From CAWACP01 sp963832965 (GTDB lineage Bacteria; Acidobacteriota; Terriglobia; Bryobacterales; Bryobacteraceae): DNA of 64,000 nt. A program made the position numbers and the translations under genes. The stretch spans positions 310,001 through 374,000 of the forward strand of contig CAWHVW010000002.1 in the NCBI GenBank assembly GCA_963832965.1, given 5' to 3'. The notes beneath the pieces were generated by a model that ran no database searches, was not told where the DNA came from, and was given only the letters and a program-made list of their open reading frames with translations. This document shows, piece by piece, positions 55,140-63,942 of the stretch (its first letter is position 1; each line of letters opens with the position of its first letter).

Positions 55140-55508
55140 TCAGAGTTCCTCCAGAACGGCGGCGGCGCGGTCCAGCAGAATGCCGACGAGCGCGGGGTGG
55201 CCATCAAGGTTCGCGGCTGCTTCGATTCTAACTTCTTTATGGATGCCGCGAAGCTGCTGGATGATGCGCGGCAGGTCGCGTTCGGCATGCTTGCCCGGAG
55301 CGAGAAAATACGGCAGCACGACAATGCGAACGGCCCCGCGCTTCACCAGGTTCTCGACGGCGCGCGGCAAATCGGGCTGGGCGATTTCCAGGAAGGCGGC
55401 TTCCGTAACGTAGCCGCTCTTCGCCTCCAGCCGGGCGGCGACGTCATGGACAGCCCGGTTCGCGGCTTCCACCGTGGAACCGTGGGCGAACACCACAAGC
55501 GCGGTCAT
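55140..55508 (-). CDS. CbiX-type sirohydrochlorin chelatase
   Basis: 122 residues, short single-domain CbiX(S)/SirB. The catalytic His is in LVVFAHGSTVEAANRAVHDV and the second in PYFLAPGKHAERDLPRIIQQ. It inserts Co2+ or Fe2+ into sirohydrochlorin (cobalamin or siroheme). No other siroheme or cobalamin gene is near, so the metal cannot be told. ATGA overlap with the Cys-rich gene before it. Confidence 0.9.
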   Translation of the reverse strand: MTALVVFAHGSTVEAANRAVHDVAARLEAKSGYVTEAAFLEIAQPDLPRAVENLVKRGAVRIVVLPYFLAPGKHAERDLPRIIQQLRGIHKEVRIEAAANLDGHPALVGILLDRAAAVLEEL

Positions 55509-56131
55509 GCGGGCAGAATCAGCGGCGTGGCGGCAGGCTCGGGCGCCCGCGCCGCCGTTCCGAAGGAGCCGATGAACGAGCGGCCGTACCGCCGGTGGTT
55601 GTCGTACTGAACCGACATCCGGTGAAAGAATGCGAGGATGCCGAGGAAAGTAGTGTCCGGGATGGCGGGAACGCCCTTCGCCGCGAGTTCCTTGCGCAGG
55701 GCGGCGATCTCCTCCTGCACGCGGGTTTGGATATGGGCGGCGATGGGATTATCGGGGCGCGTTTCATAGTACAGCCCGCTTTCGAGGGTCCGCCAGGTGC
55801 GCGTGACGGCGTCGAGAGCTTCCTGAACGTCGGTGTCGACGGCCCCGGATTCAGCCAGCGCGGCGTCGCGCAGAATCGCGCCGACGGCGTCCACCAGCGG
55901 CATATGCTCCTCAATGAAGCGCTCAGTGATGCGAATGTCCGGGCTGGGAAGTTGATCGGGAGGAATGGGTTCCAGCTTTTCGCGAGCGTGCGCCTCAATC
56001 AGGTAAACGCAATCGAGCGGGCAACGGAGGGTGACTTCCCGCTCCGCGCCGCAACAGGGCGGGCAAATCTCCCCGGCAATTGCGGGACAATAGCGTCGAG
56101 GCTTGCGAACGTCGCAGATCCTGCACTTCAT
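55505..56131 (-). CDS. Protein with N-terminal Cys cluster (probable zinc site)
   Basis: 208 residues. The first 42 residues hold eight Cys: CRICDVRKPRRYCPAI, then CPPCCGAE and LRCPLDCVYL, a probable zinc ribbon or double zinc knuckle. The rest is helical (RFIEEHMPLVDAVGAILRDA, IQTRVQEEIAALRKELAAKG). I know similar acidobacterial proteins only as hypothetical. First gene of the five-gene overlapping operon, divergent from the ABC exporter. Confidence 0.7.
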   Translation of the reverse strand: MKCRICDVRKPRRYCPAIAGEICPPCCGAEREVTLRCPLDCVYLIEAHAREKLEPIPPDQLPSPDIRITERFIEEHMPLVDAVGAILRDAALAESGAVDTDVQEALDAVTRTWRTLESGLYYETRPDNPIAAHIQTRVQEEIAALRKELAAKGVPAIPDTTFLGILAFFHRMSVQYDNHRRYGRSFIGSFGTAARAPEPAATPLILPA

Positions 56132-56196
56132 GCCGAAACCCCATGGTAACAGCGGCCGAAAATCCGCCGGACCGTGGGGCGGCCGAAAAACATCTA

Positions 56197-58155
56197 ATGG
56201 CTTTGGGACACGGTAGCGCTATTCGAATTGGCAGAGGCGACGGCCACGGGCGCTCGCGCCGCGCCGGGGAGCCGGACAAACCCGGCGACAAGCGCAGCTC
56301 TTTTCAGAAGCTGCGCTCGGTGTGGCCGGACATCCGCGACATGATCCACCCGCGGCGCGGCCTGCTCGCGCTGGGGTTCATTCTGATGGCCGTGAACAAG
56401 CTGGCCGCCCTGGTTCTGCCGCTCTCCACCAAGTTCCTGATCGACAACGTCATCCGCCAGAAGCAGGTGTCGCTGTTGCTGCCTTTGGTGGGGGCCATCC
56501 TTGCGGCCACGTTGATTCAGGGCGTGACCTCTTACTCGCTTACGCAGTTGCTTTCAAAAGCGGCGCAGCGGCTGATCGCGGAGTTGCGTGTGAAGGTCCA
56601 CCAGCACGTCAGCAGGCTGCCCGTGGCCTACTACGACGCCAACAAGGTTGGATCGCTTGTCTCGCGCATCATGAACGACGTGGAGGGTGTGCGCAACCTG
56701 ATCGGCACCGGACTGGTGGAATTCGCGGGCGGCATCGTGATGGCCGCCATCGTCTTCGTGGCGCTGGTTTGGATTCACGCCGTACTCACGGGCATAGCGC
56801 TGGTGATCATCGCCGGCTTTACGGTGGTGCTGCAGAAGGCCTTTCGGACCATCCGTCCCATCTTCCGCGAGCGCGGCAAGATCACCGCCGAAGTCACCGG
56901 CCGGCTGACCGAATCCCTGGGCGGCGTGCGCGTGGTGAAGGGCTATCACGCCGAGGAGCGCGAACAGCGGGTGTTCTTCGGAGGCGTGGAGCGGCTGTTG
57001 AACAACGTCCTGCGGAGCCTGACCGCCACCAGTTTGATGAGCCTCTCCGCGACGGTGCTGATGGGCGTGGTGGGCGCGCTGGTGTGGTTTGTGGGCGCGC
57101 GCGCCATTCTGGCCCACCATATGACCACCGGCGACCTGATCACTTTCATTGCGCTGATGGCCTACCTGGTGGCGCCCATGTTCCAGATTGTGGCCATCGG
57201 CACGCAGTTAACCGAGGCGATCGCAGGATTGGAGCGGACGCACGAGGTGCTGTCGGAAATGCCCGAGGACGCCGACCCGAAGCGCACCGTGGAAATTGGC
57301 GAGATGCGCGGCGAGGTGGCGTTTGAGGACGTGACCTTCGCCTACGAGCCGGCGAAGACGGTGCTCCACAACATCTCGTTTTATTCCGCGCCGGATACGG
57401 TGACCGCGCTGGTGGGTTCGTCGGGCAGCGGAAAATCGACGATGATCGGCCTGATCGCGGCGTTTCATGTGCCCACCGAGGGCGTGGTGCGCGTGGATGG
57501 CGTGGATTTATCGACCGTCCGTCTCGATTCGTATCGCAACCAGCTTGGGCTGGTGCTGCAGGACACATTTTTATTTGACGGGACCATTCGAGAGAATGTG
57601 GCGTTCTCGCGGCCGAACGCCAGCGAAGAGCAGATCGTGCACGCCTGCCGCATCGCGCGCGTGGACGAGTTCGCGGAAAACTTCCCGGAGAAATACGACA
57701 CCATCGTGGGTGAGCGGGGGGTGAAGTTATCGGGCGGCCAGAAGCAGCGGGTGTCGATAGCGCGCGCGATCCTGGCGGATCCGCGCATTCTGATTCTGGA
57801 CGAGGCGACGTCGAGTCTGGATTCCGAATCCGAGGCGCTGATTCAGGAAGGCCTGCGCTACCTCATGAAGGGCCGCACGACGTTTGTGATCGCGCATCGG
57901 CTGTCGACCATCCGGCGCGCGGATCAGATTCTGGTGGTGGAAGAGGGGCGCATCATCGAGCGCGGCACGCACGACGAACTCTACGCGGTTCGCGGGCGGT
58001 ACCACGATTTGTACACGAAGCAGCACGGGCTGCAGATGGACCTGTTCCTCGCGCCCGGTGAAGGCGGCGAGCCGGAGGGCGAGGGCGGGGGATCGGATAA
58101 GCCCCAGCGCGAGCCCAGCCCGGTGACGGAAGCGGTGCGGCTGCTGCGGGGGTGA
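56197..58155 (+). CDS. MsbA-type ABC exporter (fused permease-ATPase)
   Basis: 652 residues from the ATG at 56197 (ATG at 56143 also possible; neither has a clear ribosome site). Six TM helices in residues about 45-330 (LALGFILMAVNKLAALVLPL first), then the ATPase: Walker A VGSSGSGKSTMIGLIAAF, Q-loop LGLVLQDTFLFDGTIREN, signature VKLSGGQKQRVSIARAI, Walker B RILILDEATSSLDSESEAL and FVIAHRLSTIRRADQI. Homodimeric exporters of this type move lipids, lipid A precursors or drugs; the cargo is not predictable. A Gly/Glu/Pro-rich tail is unusual. Confidence 0.9.
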   Translation: MALGHGSAIRIGRGDGHGRSRRAGEPDKPGDKRSSFQKLRSVWPDIRDMIHPRRGLLALGFILMAVNKLAALVLPLSTKFLIDNVIRQKQVSLLLPLVGAILAATLIQGVTSYSLTQLLSKAAQRLIAELRVKVHQHVSRLPVAYYDANKVGSLVSRIMNDVEGVRNLIGTGLVEFAGGIVMAAIVFVALVWIHAVLTGIALVIIAGFTVVLQKAFRTIRPIFRERGKITAEVTGRLTESLGGVRVVKGYHAEEREQRVFFGGVERLLNNVLRSLTATSLMSLSATVLMGVVGALVWFVGARAILAHHMTTGDLITFIALMAYLVAPMFQIVAIGTQLTEAIAGLERTHEVLSEMPEDADPKRTVEIGEMRGEVAFEDVTFAYEPAKTVLHNISFYSAPDTVTALVGSSGSGKSTMIGLIAAFHVPTEGVVRVDGVDLSTVRLDSYRNQLGLVLQDTFLFDGTIRENVAFSRPNASEEQIVHACRIARVDEFAENFPEKYDTIVGERGVKLSGGQKQRVSIARAILADPRILILDEATSSLDSESEALIQEGLRYLMKGRTTFVIAHRLSTIRRADQILVVEEGRIIERGTHDELYAVRGRYHDLYTKQHGLQMDLFLAPGEGGEPEGEGGGSDKPQREPSPVTEAVRLLRG

Positions 58156-58217
58156 GGGGTGCGTCCCCACAAATGCTACCGCTAAACGCCGCCGTAGTCC
58201 GCTGCTAAAATCGGGAC

Positions 58218-58433
58218 ATGTCGTCCCTGTTAGAGAAAGCGCTGGAAAGAGTCGTCGCTCTGCCCCAGGAAGAGCAGGATGCGATCGCCTCCCAGATCCT
58301 CGCTTCGCTGGCCGACGAGGAAGCATGGAAAAGGCGCTTTGCCGAAAAGCGGGATGTGATTCGTCGCATGGCCCGGGAAGCCCTTGACGAGGACAACAGG
58401 GGCGACACGCTGCCCTTGAACGATCTGCTCTGA
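58218..58433 (+). CDS. Antitoxin-like protein of a RelE/HigB-type pair
   Basis: 71 residues. The first half LLEKALERVVALPQEEQDAI then ASQILASLADEEAW matches antitoxins that precede RelE/ParE toxins; the rest is charged and likely unfolded until it wraps the toxin. Its stop overlaps the toxin start (TGATG). Confidence 0.75.
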   Translation: MSSLLEKALERVVALPQEEQDAIASQILASLADEEAWKRRFAEKRDVIRRMAREALDEDNRGDTLPLNDLL

Positions 58434-58693
58434 TGGAGTCCCGCGCCACCCGGCAGTTCTGGCGATTGCTTTCTCAACTGCCCGTCGAGACGCAAGCCGA
58501 CGCCCGGCGTGCCTATCGTCTCTTTCAGACCAACCCGTCGCATCCTGGTTTGCAGTTCAAGAAACTGGAGGGCGAGGATGATATCTATTCGGCGCGCATC
58601 GGTCTCGGGTACCGTGCTTTGGCGGTGATGAAGAAAGGCCGCGTGGTCTGGTACTGGATCGGCAGTCACGCCGAGTACGACCGGCTGGTGTGA
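58433..58693 (+). CDS. RelE/ParE-superfamily toxin-like protein
   Basis: 86 residues with the RelE-type layout: SRATRQFWRLLSQLPVETQA helices, then GLQFKKLEGEDDIYSARIGL and YRALAVMKKGRVVWYWIGSH, ending AEYDRLV. The YSARIGLGYRAL strand carries the Arg typical of the family, and the C-terminal His/Tyr could be catalytic. Likely an mRNA interferase or a gyrase-directed toxin, inhibited by its neighbour. Confidence 0.82.
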   Translation: MESRATRQFWRLLSQLPVETQADARRAYRLFQTNPSHPGLQFKKLEGEDDIYSARIGLGYRALAVMKKGRVVWYWIGSHAEYDRLV

Positions 58694-58830
58694 GCGTTCT
58701 CCTCCCTATCGCGCCGCCCACTTCGCCAATCCCGCGTTCCCGGCGGAGTCGTGGATGTGGGTGCCCACCAGATGCTCGCCGGGGCTTAGATGGCGTCCAT
58801 GAATCCTGCCATGGGAGCGCTTCGACAGCG
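58694..58830 (-). pseudogene. Duplicated 3' scrap of the beta-propeller gene
   Basis: The minus strand encodes HLSPGEHLVGTHIHDSAGNA then GLAKWAAR and stop, matching HLSPGEHLVAIRVYDSAGNA ... GLAKWVAR at the end of the gene at 59330-61588. Likeness fades beyond about 58810-58830. It is a remnant of a second copy, now separated from the intact gene by the 97-residue exported protein. Confidence 0.75.
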
Positions 58831-58888
58831 CGGCCGGCCAGGGGAGTGAAGGAATCACTACCCTGGCTGGAGACGATTGTGCCTGGGG

Positions 58889-59182
58889 TTAGTGAATATC
58901 AATCTTGAGCAGGGCGTCCGAATGCTCGTGGCGCCAGTCCCAGTATGCTTGCTGGTCGCTCTCGTTGAGGGTAGTAAATGCGTGATAGTGGCGATGGTTC
59001 TGTTTCACGTACAGGCGATACGCCCGATCTTCCTGACCATTCCATTGATGATCGTCGTTGTGATTCTTGTCGTGATAGGTGCGAGCGTTGTTTTGATCTT
59101 CGGCTCGCAGCGTTGTTGGCGCAATTGCGATGGGGACGGTGAGGGCGGCGCACAGCAGTGCCGCATTCCAGAAACGGGTCAT
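58889..59182 (-). CDS. Small exported His-rich protein
   Basis: 97 residues from the ATG at 59182 (AAGGAG upstream). Signal peptide WNAALLCAALTVPIAIAPTT. The mature part is rich in His, Asp, Asn, Tyr and Trp (ARTYHDKNHNDDHQWNGQED, YVKQNHRHYHAFTTLNESDQ, AYWDWRHEHSDALL). This type is frequent among acidobacterial exported proteins and has no known role; metal binding is plausible. Confidence 0.72.
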   Translation of the reverse strand: MTRFWNAALLCAALTVPIAIAPTTLRAEDQNNARTYHDKNHNDDHQWNGQEDRAYRLYVKQNHRHYHAFTTLNESDQQAYWDWRHEHSDALLKIDIH

Positions 59183-59329
59183 GATTAGCTCCTTAGATGG
59201 ATGGAGCAATCGTCGCGCCAAAGAATCGATAGCGGCCGCGGTGAACGCAACGCCTTGAAAGGAAACACGGCGCCAGACTTTGTGACAGTCGCGCGACCAA
59301 TCGTCTGTTCGGCGCGGTGCACATCCTGC

Positions 59330-61588
59330 CTATCGCGCCACCCACTTTGCCAGACCCGCGTTTCCCGCGGAGTCGTAGACGCGGATGGCCACCAGATGCT
59401 CGCCGGGGCTCAGGTGCAGGACGTGAATGTGAAACTGCGCGCGCGGGGTGTCGGTGATTCCGTCCACGGCCTCCACCGGCAGCCACGGCCCGGCGTCCAC
59501 CGAATACTCGCAGCGGCGCAGAGATGATGCTGCGTCGCTGGCGTCCACGTCGATGTCCGCCTCGTTGCCGCTGCGCCGGCCGCCGGTGACGGCTACCATC
59601 GGCGGAGTATTGTCGATCAGCACGGGCGAACTCACCAGCTCGGCTTCGCGCGCGCTGTCGGGCCCGTTGGACGGCCGGTCCGACGCGAGCACGCGAAACA
59701 GATAGCGCCCGTCGGCGAAGGCGTCGTTGTCGAGCAGCAGCGTATTTTCGAAGATGTTCGCGCGCAGCAGCTTCCAATCGGTCTCGTCCTCGCCGCGGAA
59801 CCAGATGCTGTAGACGAGCCGGTCGCCGTCGGGATCGTCGGCCTGCCATGAGATCTGGATCTGCGAGTTGCCGGCACGCGAAAGCGTCTGCGTGGGGGTG
59901 CCCTGGGAGGTTTGCGGAGCGGCATCGCCGGTGTCGGTTACGGTCACGGAGAAACTGGCGTTGGTGGATGTGCTGGCCGCCGCGGCCTTTTGCGCCGAAC
60001 TCTGTCCGCCGGCCAGGGTGGTCACCAGGATGCTGCGGTTGACCGGCGGCGAATTCTGGGGCAGGTAGGAAACGGAAATATTTTCGAGGGTCGCTTCGCC
60101 GCCCAGGGTCGCCCTCCACTGAATGTAGCGCGCGTTGGGGCTTTGGACGCGCTGGATGCCAGAGGCGGCGCGCAAAGGCTGCCAGTCGCTCCAGGTGTTA
60201 TCGGGCCGCGCCGAGTTTCCGGTTCGCGTCTCAAACGTAACGTCGCCGGGGTGGCCGCCATCGCGGCAGGCAATCCGGCCCCATCGAGCCACCGCTCCGG
60301 CGTCGTGCACGGGCGATTCGTAGACGCCGCTGGCTTTCTTTTGATCGGTGAGCCGGAACAGGCGGCCGGTTTCCGCGGTGGCCGCCAGCAGGCCCGCTGG
60401 GGTGGCCAGCAATCGCGTCCCTTCGCCTTCGCCGGTTTGCGCAATCAGCGCGGCTTTGCCGTTCTTGAGCAGGCGATAGATGCGTCCCTGCGCGTCGGTG
60501 GTCACCAGCAGGGAGTCGTCGGGCCGCACCACGAGATCGTAGATGTTTTCTTCTTTCGAGCTCCAGATAGTCTCGACGGTGTTGTCAGGGTTGATGCGGT
60601 AAACCGCCGATTTATCGACGCCCGGCGTCTCCACTACGGGCAGCGAAGGGAGAACCTGCTGCACGGCTTGTTGCGGCGCTGCCTGCTTTGCCGCCATCTT
60701 CACGTCGGGCCCCGCCTGGGCCGATGAGGAGTCCGTTACGGTGACCGACGTGGCGGACGCAGCGGCGCCGCCGATGCCGGAGGCGATGGAAATGGGCATT
60801 TGCGAAACGCCGCGCGCGGCGATCGACCCGCCCATGGCCGCTGCATAAATGGTTCCATCGGCCGCCGCGACAATGGTGCGGATCTCCGGCAGGCCGGCGC
60901 TATACAGGGCGAACGCTTTGCCCTTCGCACCGATGCGGTAGATGATTCCATTAGGCTCGGTGCCCGCCAGCAGACGCCCCTGGTTGTCGAAAGCCAGCGA
61001 GGTGACGTGCTCCTGGCCGGTTTCGTACCAGAGTTCGCTCGCTCCCGAGGGGTCCACGCGGTACACGTTGCCGGGGCCGCCCGTCCCTACAAACAGGGAG
61101 CCGTCGGGCCCCACCGCCACGGCCCAGATGTATTTCGCCTTGGGCGCGAACACATCGATTGCTTTATCGTGATCGAGCCGCACCAGCTTGCCATCCGGCG
61201 AAGACGCCGCGTATACGTGGCCATCCGGAGCAACCGCTACCGCGAAGACCTCGGGCTGATCCGCGCTCCACACCACCGATGACGTGCCATCCGGCGCGAT
61301 GCGATAGACGCGGCCGCGATTCCCCGTCCCGGCGTACACCGATCCGTCGGGCGCCTGGGCGACGCTCCAGATGGCCGGTTGGCCGGAGGTGAACACCGGG
61401 GTCATCTCCGGGGCCAGAGTCAGCCGCCCATCGCGATCGAGCGCGACGCCATCGAAACGCCCGCGTACCAGATCCTGCCAGGAATTCAGCTCCCAGGTGG
61501 TGGTGGTCGCGGCGCTCAGAGACAGCGCGGCGACGCCTGCCAGCAGGAGGCATGTCCTTAGACCGCGCACAACGCACGCGCCCTTCAT
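59330..61588 (-). CDS. Exported beta-propeller protein with C-terminal beta-sandwich domains
   Basis: 752 residues from the ATG at 61588, overlapping the S55 peptidase stop (ATGA). Signal peptide LLLAGVAALSLSAA. Propeller blades repeat a PDGxxYxGT pattern: AQAPDGSVYAGTGNRGRVYR, VAPDGHVYAASSPDGKLVRL, VGPDGSLFVGTGGPGNVYRV, VRPDDSLLVTTDAQGRIYRL. A low-complexity Ala/Gln loop interrupts it near residues 250-300. The last 250 residues are Fn3/Ig-like (ISWQADDPDGDRLVYSIWFR, HLSPGEHLVAIRVYDSAGNA). It is likely a periplasmic or surface partner of the peptidase encoded before it. Confidence 0.8.
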   Translation of the reverse strand: MKGACVVRGLRTCLLLAGVAALSLSAATTTTWELNSWQDLVRGRFDGVALDRDGRLTLAPEMTPVFTSGQPAIWSVAQAPDGSVYAGTGNRGRVYRIAPDGTSSVVWSADQPEVFAVAVAPDGHVYAASSPDGKLVRLDHDKAIDVFAPKAKYIWAVAVGPDGSLFVGTGGPGNVYRVDPSGASELWYETGQEHVTSLAFDNQGRLLAGTEPNGIIYRIGAKGKAFALYSAGLPEIRTIVAAADGTIYAAAMGGSIAARGVSQMPISIASGIGGAAASATSVTVTDSSSAQAGPDVKMAAKQAAPQQAVQQVLPSLPVVETPGVDKSAVYRINPDNTVETIWSSKEENIYDLVVRPDDSLLVTTDAQGRIYRLLKNGKAALIAQTGEGEGTRLLATPAGLLAATAETGRLFRLTDQKKASGVYESPVHDAGAVARWGRIACRDGGHPGDVTFETRTGNSARPDNTWSDWQPLRAASGIQRVQSPNARYIQWRATLGGEATLENISVSYLPQNSPPVNRSILVTTLAGGQSSAQKAAAASTSTNASFSVTVTDTGDAAPQTSQGTPTQTLSRAGNSQIQISWQADDPDGDRLVYSIWFRGEDETDWKLLRANIFENTLLLDNDAFADGRYLFRVLASDRPSNGPDSAREAELVSSPVLIDNTPPMVAVTGGRRSGNEADIDVDASDAASSLRRCEYSVDAGPWLPVEAVDGITDTPRAQFHIHVLHLSPGEHLVAIRVYDSAGNAGLAKWVAR

Positions 61589-63348
61589 TCCTTCACTTCC
61601 ACTTGCACCGTCTTCGATCCTGTGATCACGTTGTCTCCGCCGTCGATTTCGATTTCCGCCAGCCCCGAGCCGCGCAGCAGCGAGAGCACCCCGGGCGCGC
61701 CCTGGCTGCGCGCGAGAATGAGCGCGAGCGATGGCGGCGGGTCCGGCAGATCCGCTCCCTGGACGGTGTACGCGGGATCGGTGGTCCACACGCGCAGGTA
61801 CGCTTTCGTGTTGGGCCGCAGATCGTTGAGGAAGGCCAGCACCTGGGCGGGCGATTTCGGCGTCATCCCAACGGTCTGGGTGTAGTTCAGCAGGTTCGTG
61901 CTGAAAGCGTCGGACACGGTGAACTGCAGCGCGCCCACCGGCGTGCCCACGGGCACGTCGTAGTGGACGGTCTTCAGCTCTTCCTGGCCGTTATCCCCTT
62001 CCAGCGTGACCGCGATGTCCACGCCTTCGCCGGGCTGCACCGTGCGCCGCGAGGCCGCGATCTGATCCACCTGCAACATGCGGCGCTGCTCGGACGCGCT
62101 GATGGCCAGCCGCACGTCGCGCACCTTAAGGGCGTTGAACCCTGCATCCAGCGCGTACGCAAACGGCGAAGCGATGCTCAGCGAGGCTTGCTGGGGCACC
62201 GCGAAATCTCCGGAGAAGGTGTTGTCCACGCGCAACGGGGTTGTGCCGTCCTGGAAATCCACCTGCCCGCGGATGGTGAACGTGGACGCGCCGAAGGTGC
62301 GCTCGGTAGCGTCGATGGTGGAGAAAACCGCCATCTGCAGCAGCAGCGGCGACAGGATGGGATCGATGGCCATGCGCATGCGGTAATGCGACACCGCGCC
62401 GTTCGCTCCGGTGACGTCGATGGCCACTGGGGCCGTGGCGGCCTGGCGGCCCAGCTCGCCCGCGATTGCCGTACTGCGATCCTGCAGAATTGTGCCCATC
62501 CACTCGCGCGCGCTGGAGATCTTGAACGACGCCTGGTAATTCGGCATCACTGTGATCACGTCCGCGCGGGCGAACGGCAGTTCGGTATCGCCCACCGACA
62601 GGAACTGGTGCCCGAACGCGTAGACGCGTTTGCCGTCGATGGCCGTAACGGTGCCGTCGGCGCCCACGCTCATGTCGCCGGACATGAGCTCGACGGTGAT
62701 CATTTCGCCGGGGCGCAGCTCGGACGCTTTGCCGACACCGGGCGCGGGATGGCCTCCGCCGGAAACACCCTGGCGCGGTTCGAGTCCCAGGCGCTTCAAC
62801 TGCGGCGCGAAATAATCGATGGTGCGTTCGCTGAAGCCGCTGAAGGAGACCGGCGTGCTAATGGCGGCCATGCGCGCCTCACCGAGCCCCACGGTGCCGG
62901 CCGGCTGCACGTTCGCGGTGAGCTCCGGAGCGAACAACTCCGGGCGCGCGAGGGCTTGTTTCGCCGGTGGGGCGCCGGTGCGCAGCATGTCTTCGATGGG
63001 CCGGATGCCGGCGATGGGATCTTTGGAAAACGGGAACGCGAGGGCCACCGCGCCCGCGAGCCGGCCGTCGATATAGACGGGGCTGCCGCTCATGCCCTGC
63101 ATCACGCCCGCGTTCTCGAGACCGGCGCCGGAGAGCCTGCCCAGGATGATGGACTGCTTCGGGCCGATGTTCTCCAGAATTCCGAGGATCTCGACCTGAA
63201 ACTCCTCGATTTTGTTGCCCGTGATTACCGTTCTGCCGACGCCGTGCTGGCCGGCGCGGACATCCCGCAGAGGGAAAATGGGCATTTGAGCGAACGAATT
63301 CGCGGCGGCGATCAGGACGAGGCAGAGGCGCCAGGGCACTAAGGCCAT
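61585..63348 (-). CDS. SpoIVB-type S55-family serine peptidase, exported
   Basis: 587 residues, signal peptide LCLVLIAAANSFAQMPI. The peptidase region has the S55 features: VRAGQHGVGRTVITGNKIEE, nucleophile Ser in ENAGVMQGMSGSPVYIDGRL, and GKRVYAFGHQFLSVGDTELP. The C-terminal 250 residues are beta-rich. In Bacillus SpoIVB cleaves SpoIVFA during sporulation; here there is no sporulation gene and the organism appears Gram-negative. It is translationally coupled to the beta-propeller gene, so the pair may be one secreted processing system. Confidence 0.87.
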   Translation of the reverse strand: MALVPWRLCLVLIAAANSFAQMPIFPLRDVRAGQHGVGRTVITGNKIEEFQVEILGILENIGPKQSIILGRLSGAGLENAGVMQGMSGSPVYIDGRLAGAVALAFPFSKDPIAGIRPIEDMLRTGAPPAKQALARPELFAPELTANVQPAGTVGLGEARMAAISTPVSFSGFSERTIDYFAPQLKRLGLEPRQGVSGGGHPAPGVGKASELRPGEMITVELMSGDMSVGADGTVTAIDGKRVYAFGHQFLSVGDTELPFARADVITVMPNYQASFKISSAREWMGTILQDRSTAIAGELGRQAATAPVAIDVTGANGAVSHYRMRMAIDPILSPLLLQMAVFSTIDATERTFGASTFTIRGQVDFQDGTTPLRVDNTFSGDFAVPQQASLSIASPFAYALDAGFNALKVRDVRLAISASEQRRMLQVDQIAASRRTVQPGEGVDIAVTLEGDNGQEELKTVHYDVPVGTPVGALQFTVSDAFSTNLLNYTQTVGMTPKSPAQVLAFLNDLRPNTKAYLRVWTTDPAYTVQGADLPDPPPSLALILARSQGAPGVLSLLRGSGLAEIEIDGGDNVITGSKTVQVEVKE

Positions 63349-63434
63349 TCTAGCCCGTCAGTTGGAGCCTGGCCGGCGTTCGAGACGTATCGGAGGTTGA
63401 TTGCGTAGCTGACGCAGGGGAGGCGGGAAATCGA

Positions 63435-63644
63435 TTACGCGGCGACGATGTACTCGACGATGGTCTTCGGGTCGGGGATTCGTTCGCCGTCTTCCACCAT
63501 GCCAGCCAGGTGCATGCGGACAGCGCCGCGGATCAGATCAGTGGTTTCTTCGACGGTAGCGCCGGCGGCGACGCATCCGGGCAGATCCGGCACGTGCGCA
63601 CTGTAGCCGGTCTGGGTCTTTTCGAAAAGAACGGCGTATCTCAT
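63435..63644 (-). CDS. HicB-like antitoxin, solitary
   Basis: 69 residues: RYAVLFEKTQTGYSAHVPDL then PGCVAAGATVEETTDLIRGA and AVRMHLAGMVEDGERIPDP, the HicB partial RNase-H fold. No DNA-binding C-terminal domain and no HicA (double-stranded-RNA-binding-like, about 60 residues) gene is visible on either side. Confidence 0.82.
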   Translation of the reverse strand: MRYAVLFEKTQTGYSAHVPDLPGCVAAGATVEETTDLIRGAVRMHLAGMVEDGERIPDPKTIVEYIVAA

Positions 63645-63708
63645 GTCAACCCCGCGTGTTCAGATGAACGGGCTGCCATGCTGGCCCTCCGATTCAACTT
63701 GTGTTTCT

Positions 63709-63942
63709 TCAATGCGACCCGGGCTCGCGTCCGGCCTGCGAAGCATAGGCATAGACAGCGGGGAAATCGTCTTTCTCCAGGTATGGATAGTCGCGAAGAA
63801 CCTCACCCTCGGTCTTTCCGGACGCGAGCATATCCAGCACGTCCCATACGGTTACGCGGAGTCCACGGATACAGGGCTGCCCGGAGCGTTGACCCGGCAC
63901 GATGGTGATCCGCGAAAGATCGGCTCTGTTGGCAGTTGCCAT
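63709..63942 (-). CDS. DUF433-family antitoxin-like protein, solitary
   Basis: 77 residues: SRITIVPGQRSGQPCIRGLR then VTVWDVLDMLASGKTEGEVL and RDYPYLEKDDFPAVYAYASQ, a clear DUF433 winged helix. Such genes usually precede a PIN-like DUF5615 toxin, but the next 60 bases downstream hold no start of one and the HicB-like gene follows. Confidence 0.85.
   Translation of the reverse strand: MATANRADLSRITIVPGQRSGQPCIRGLRVTVWDVLDMLASGKTEGEVLRDYPYLEKDDFPAVYAYASQAGREPGSH

Noticed and set aside
61552..63342. 596-codon open frame on the plus strand
   Set aside because: It mirrors the S55 peptidase gene and shows only His/Arg/Gly-rich shadow composition.
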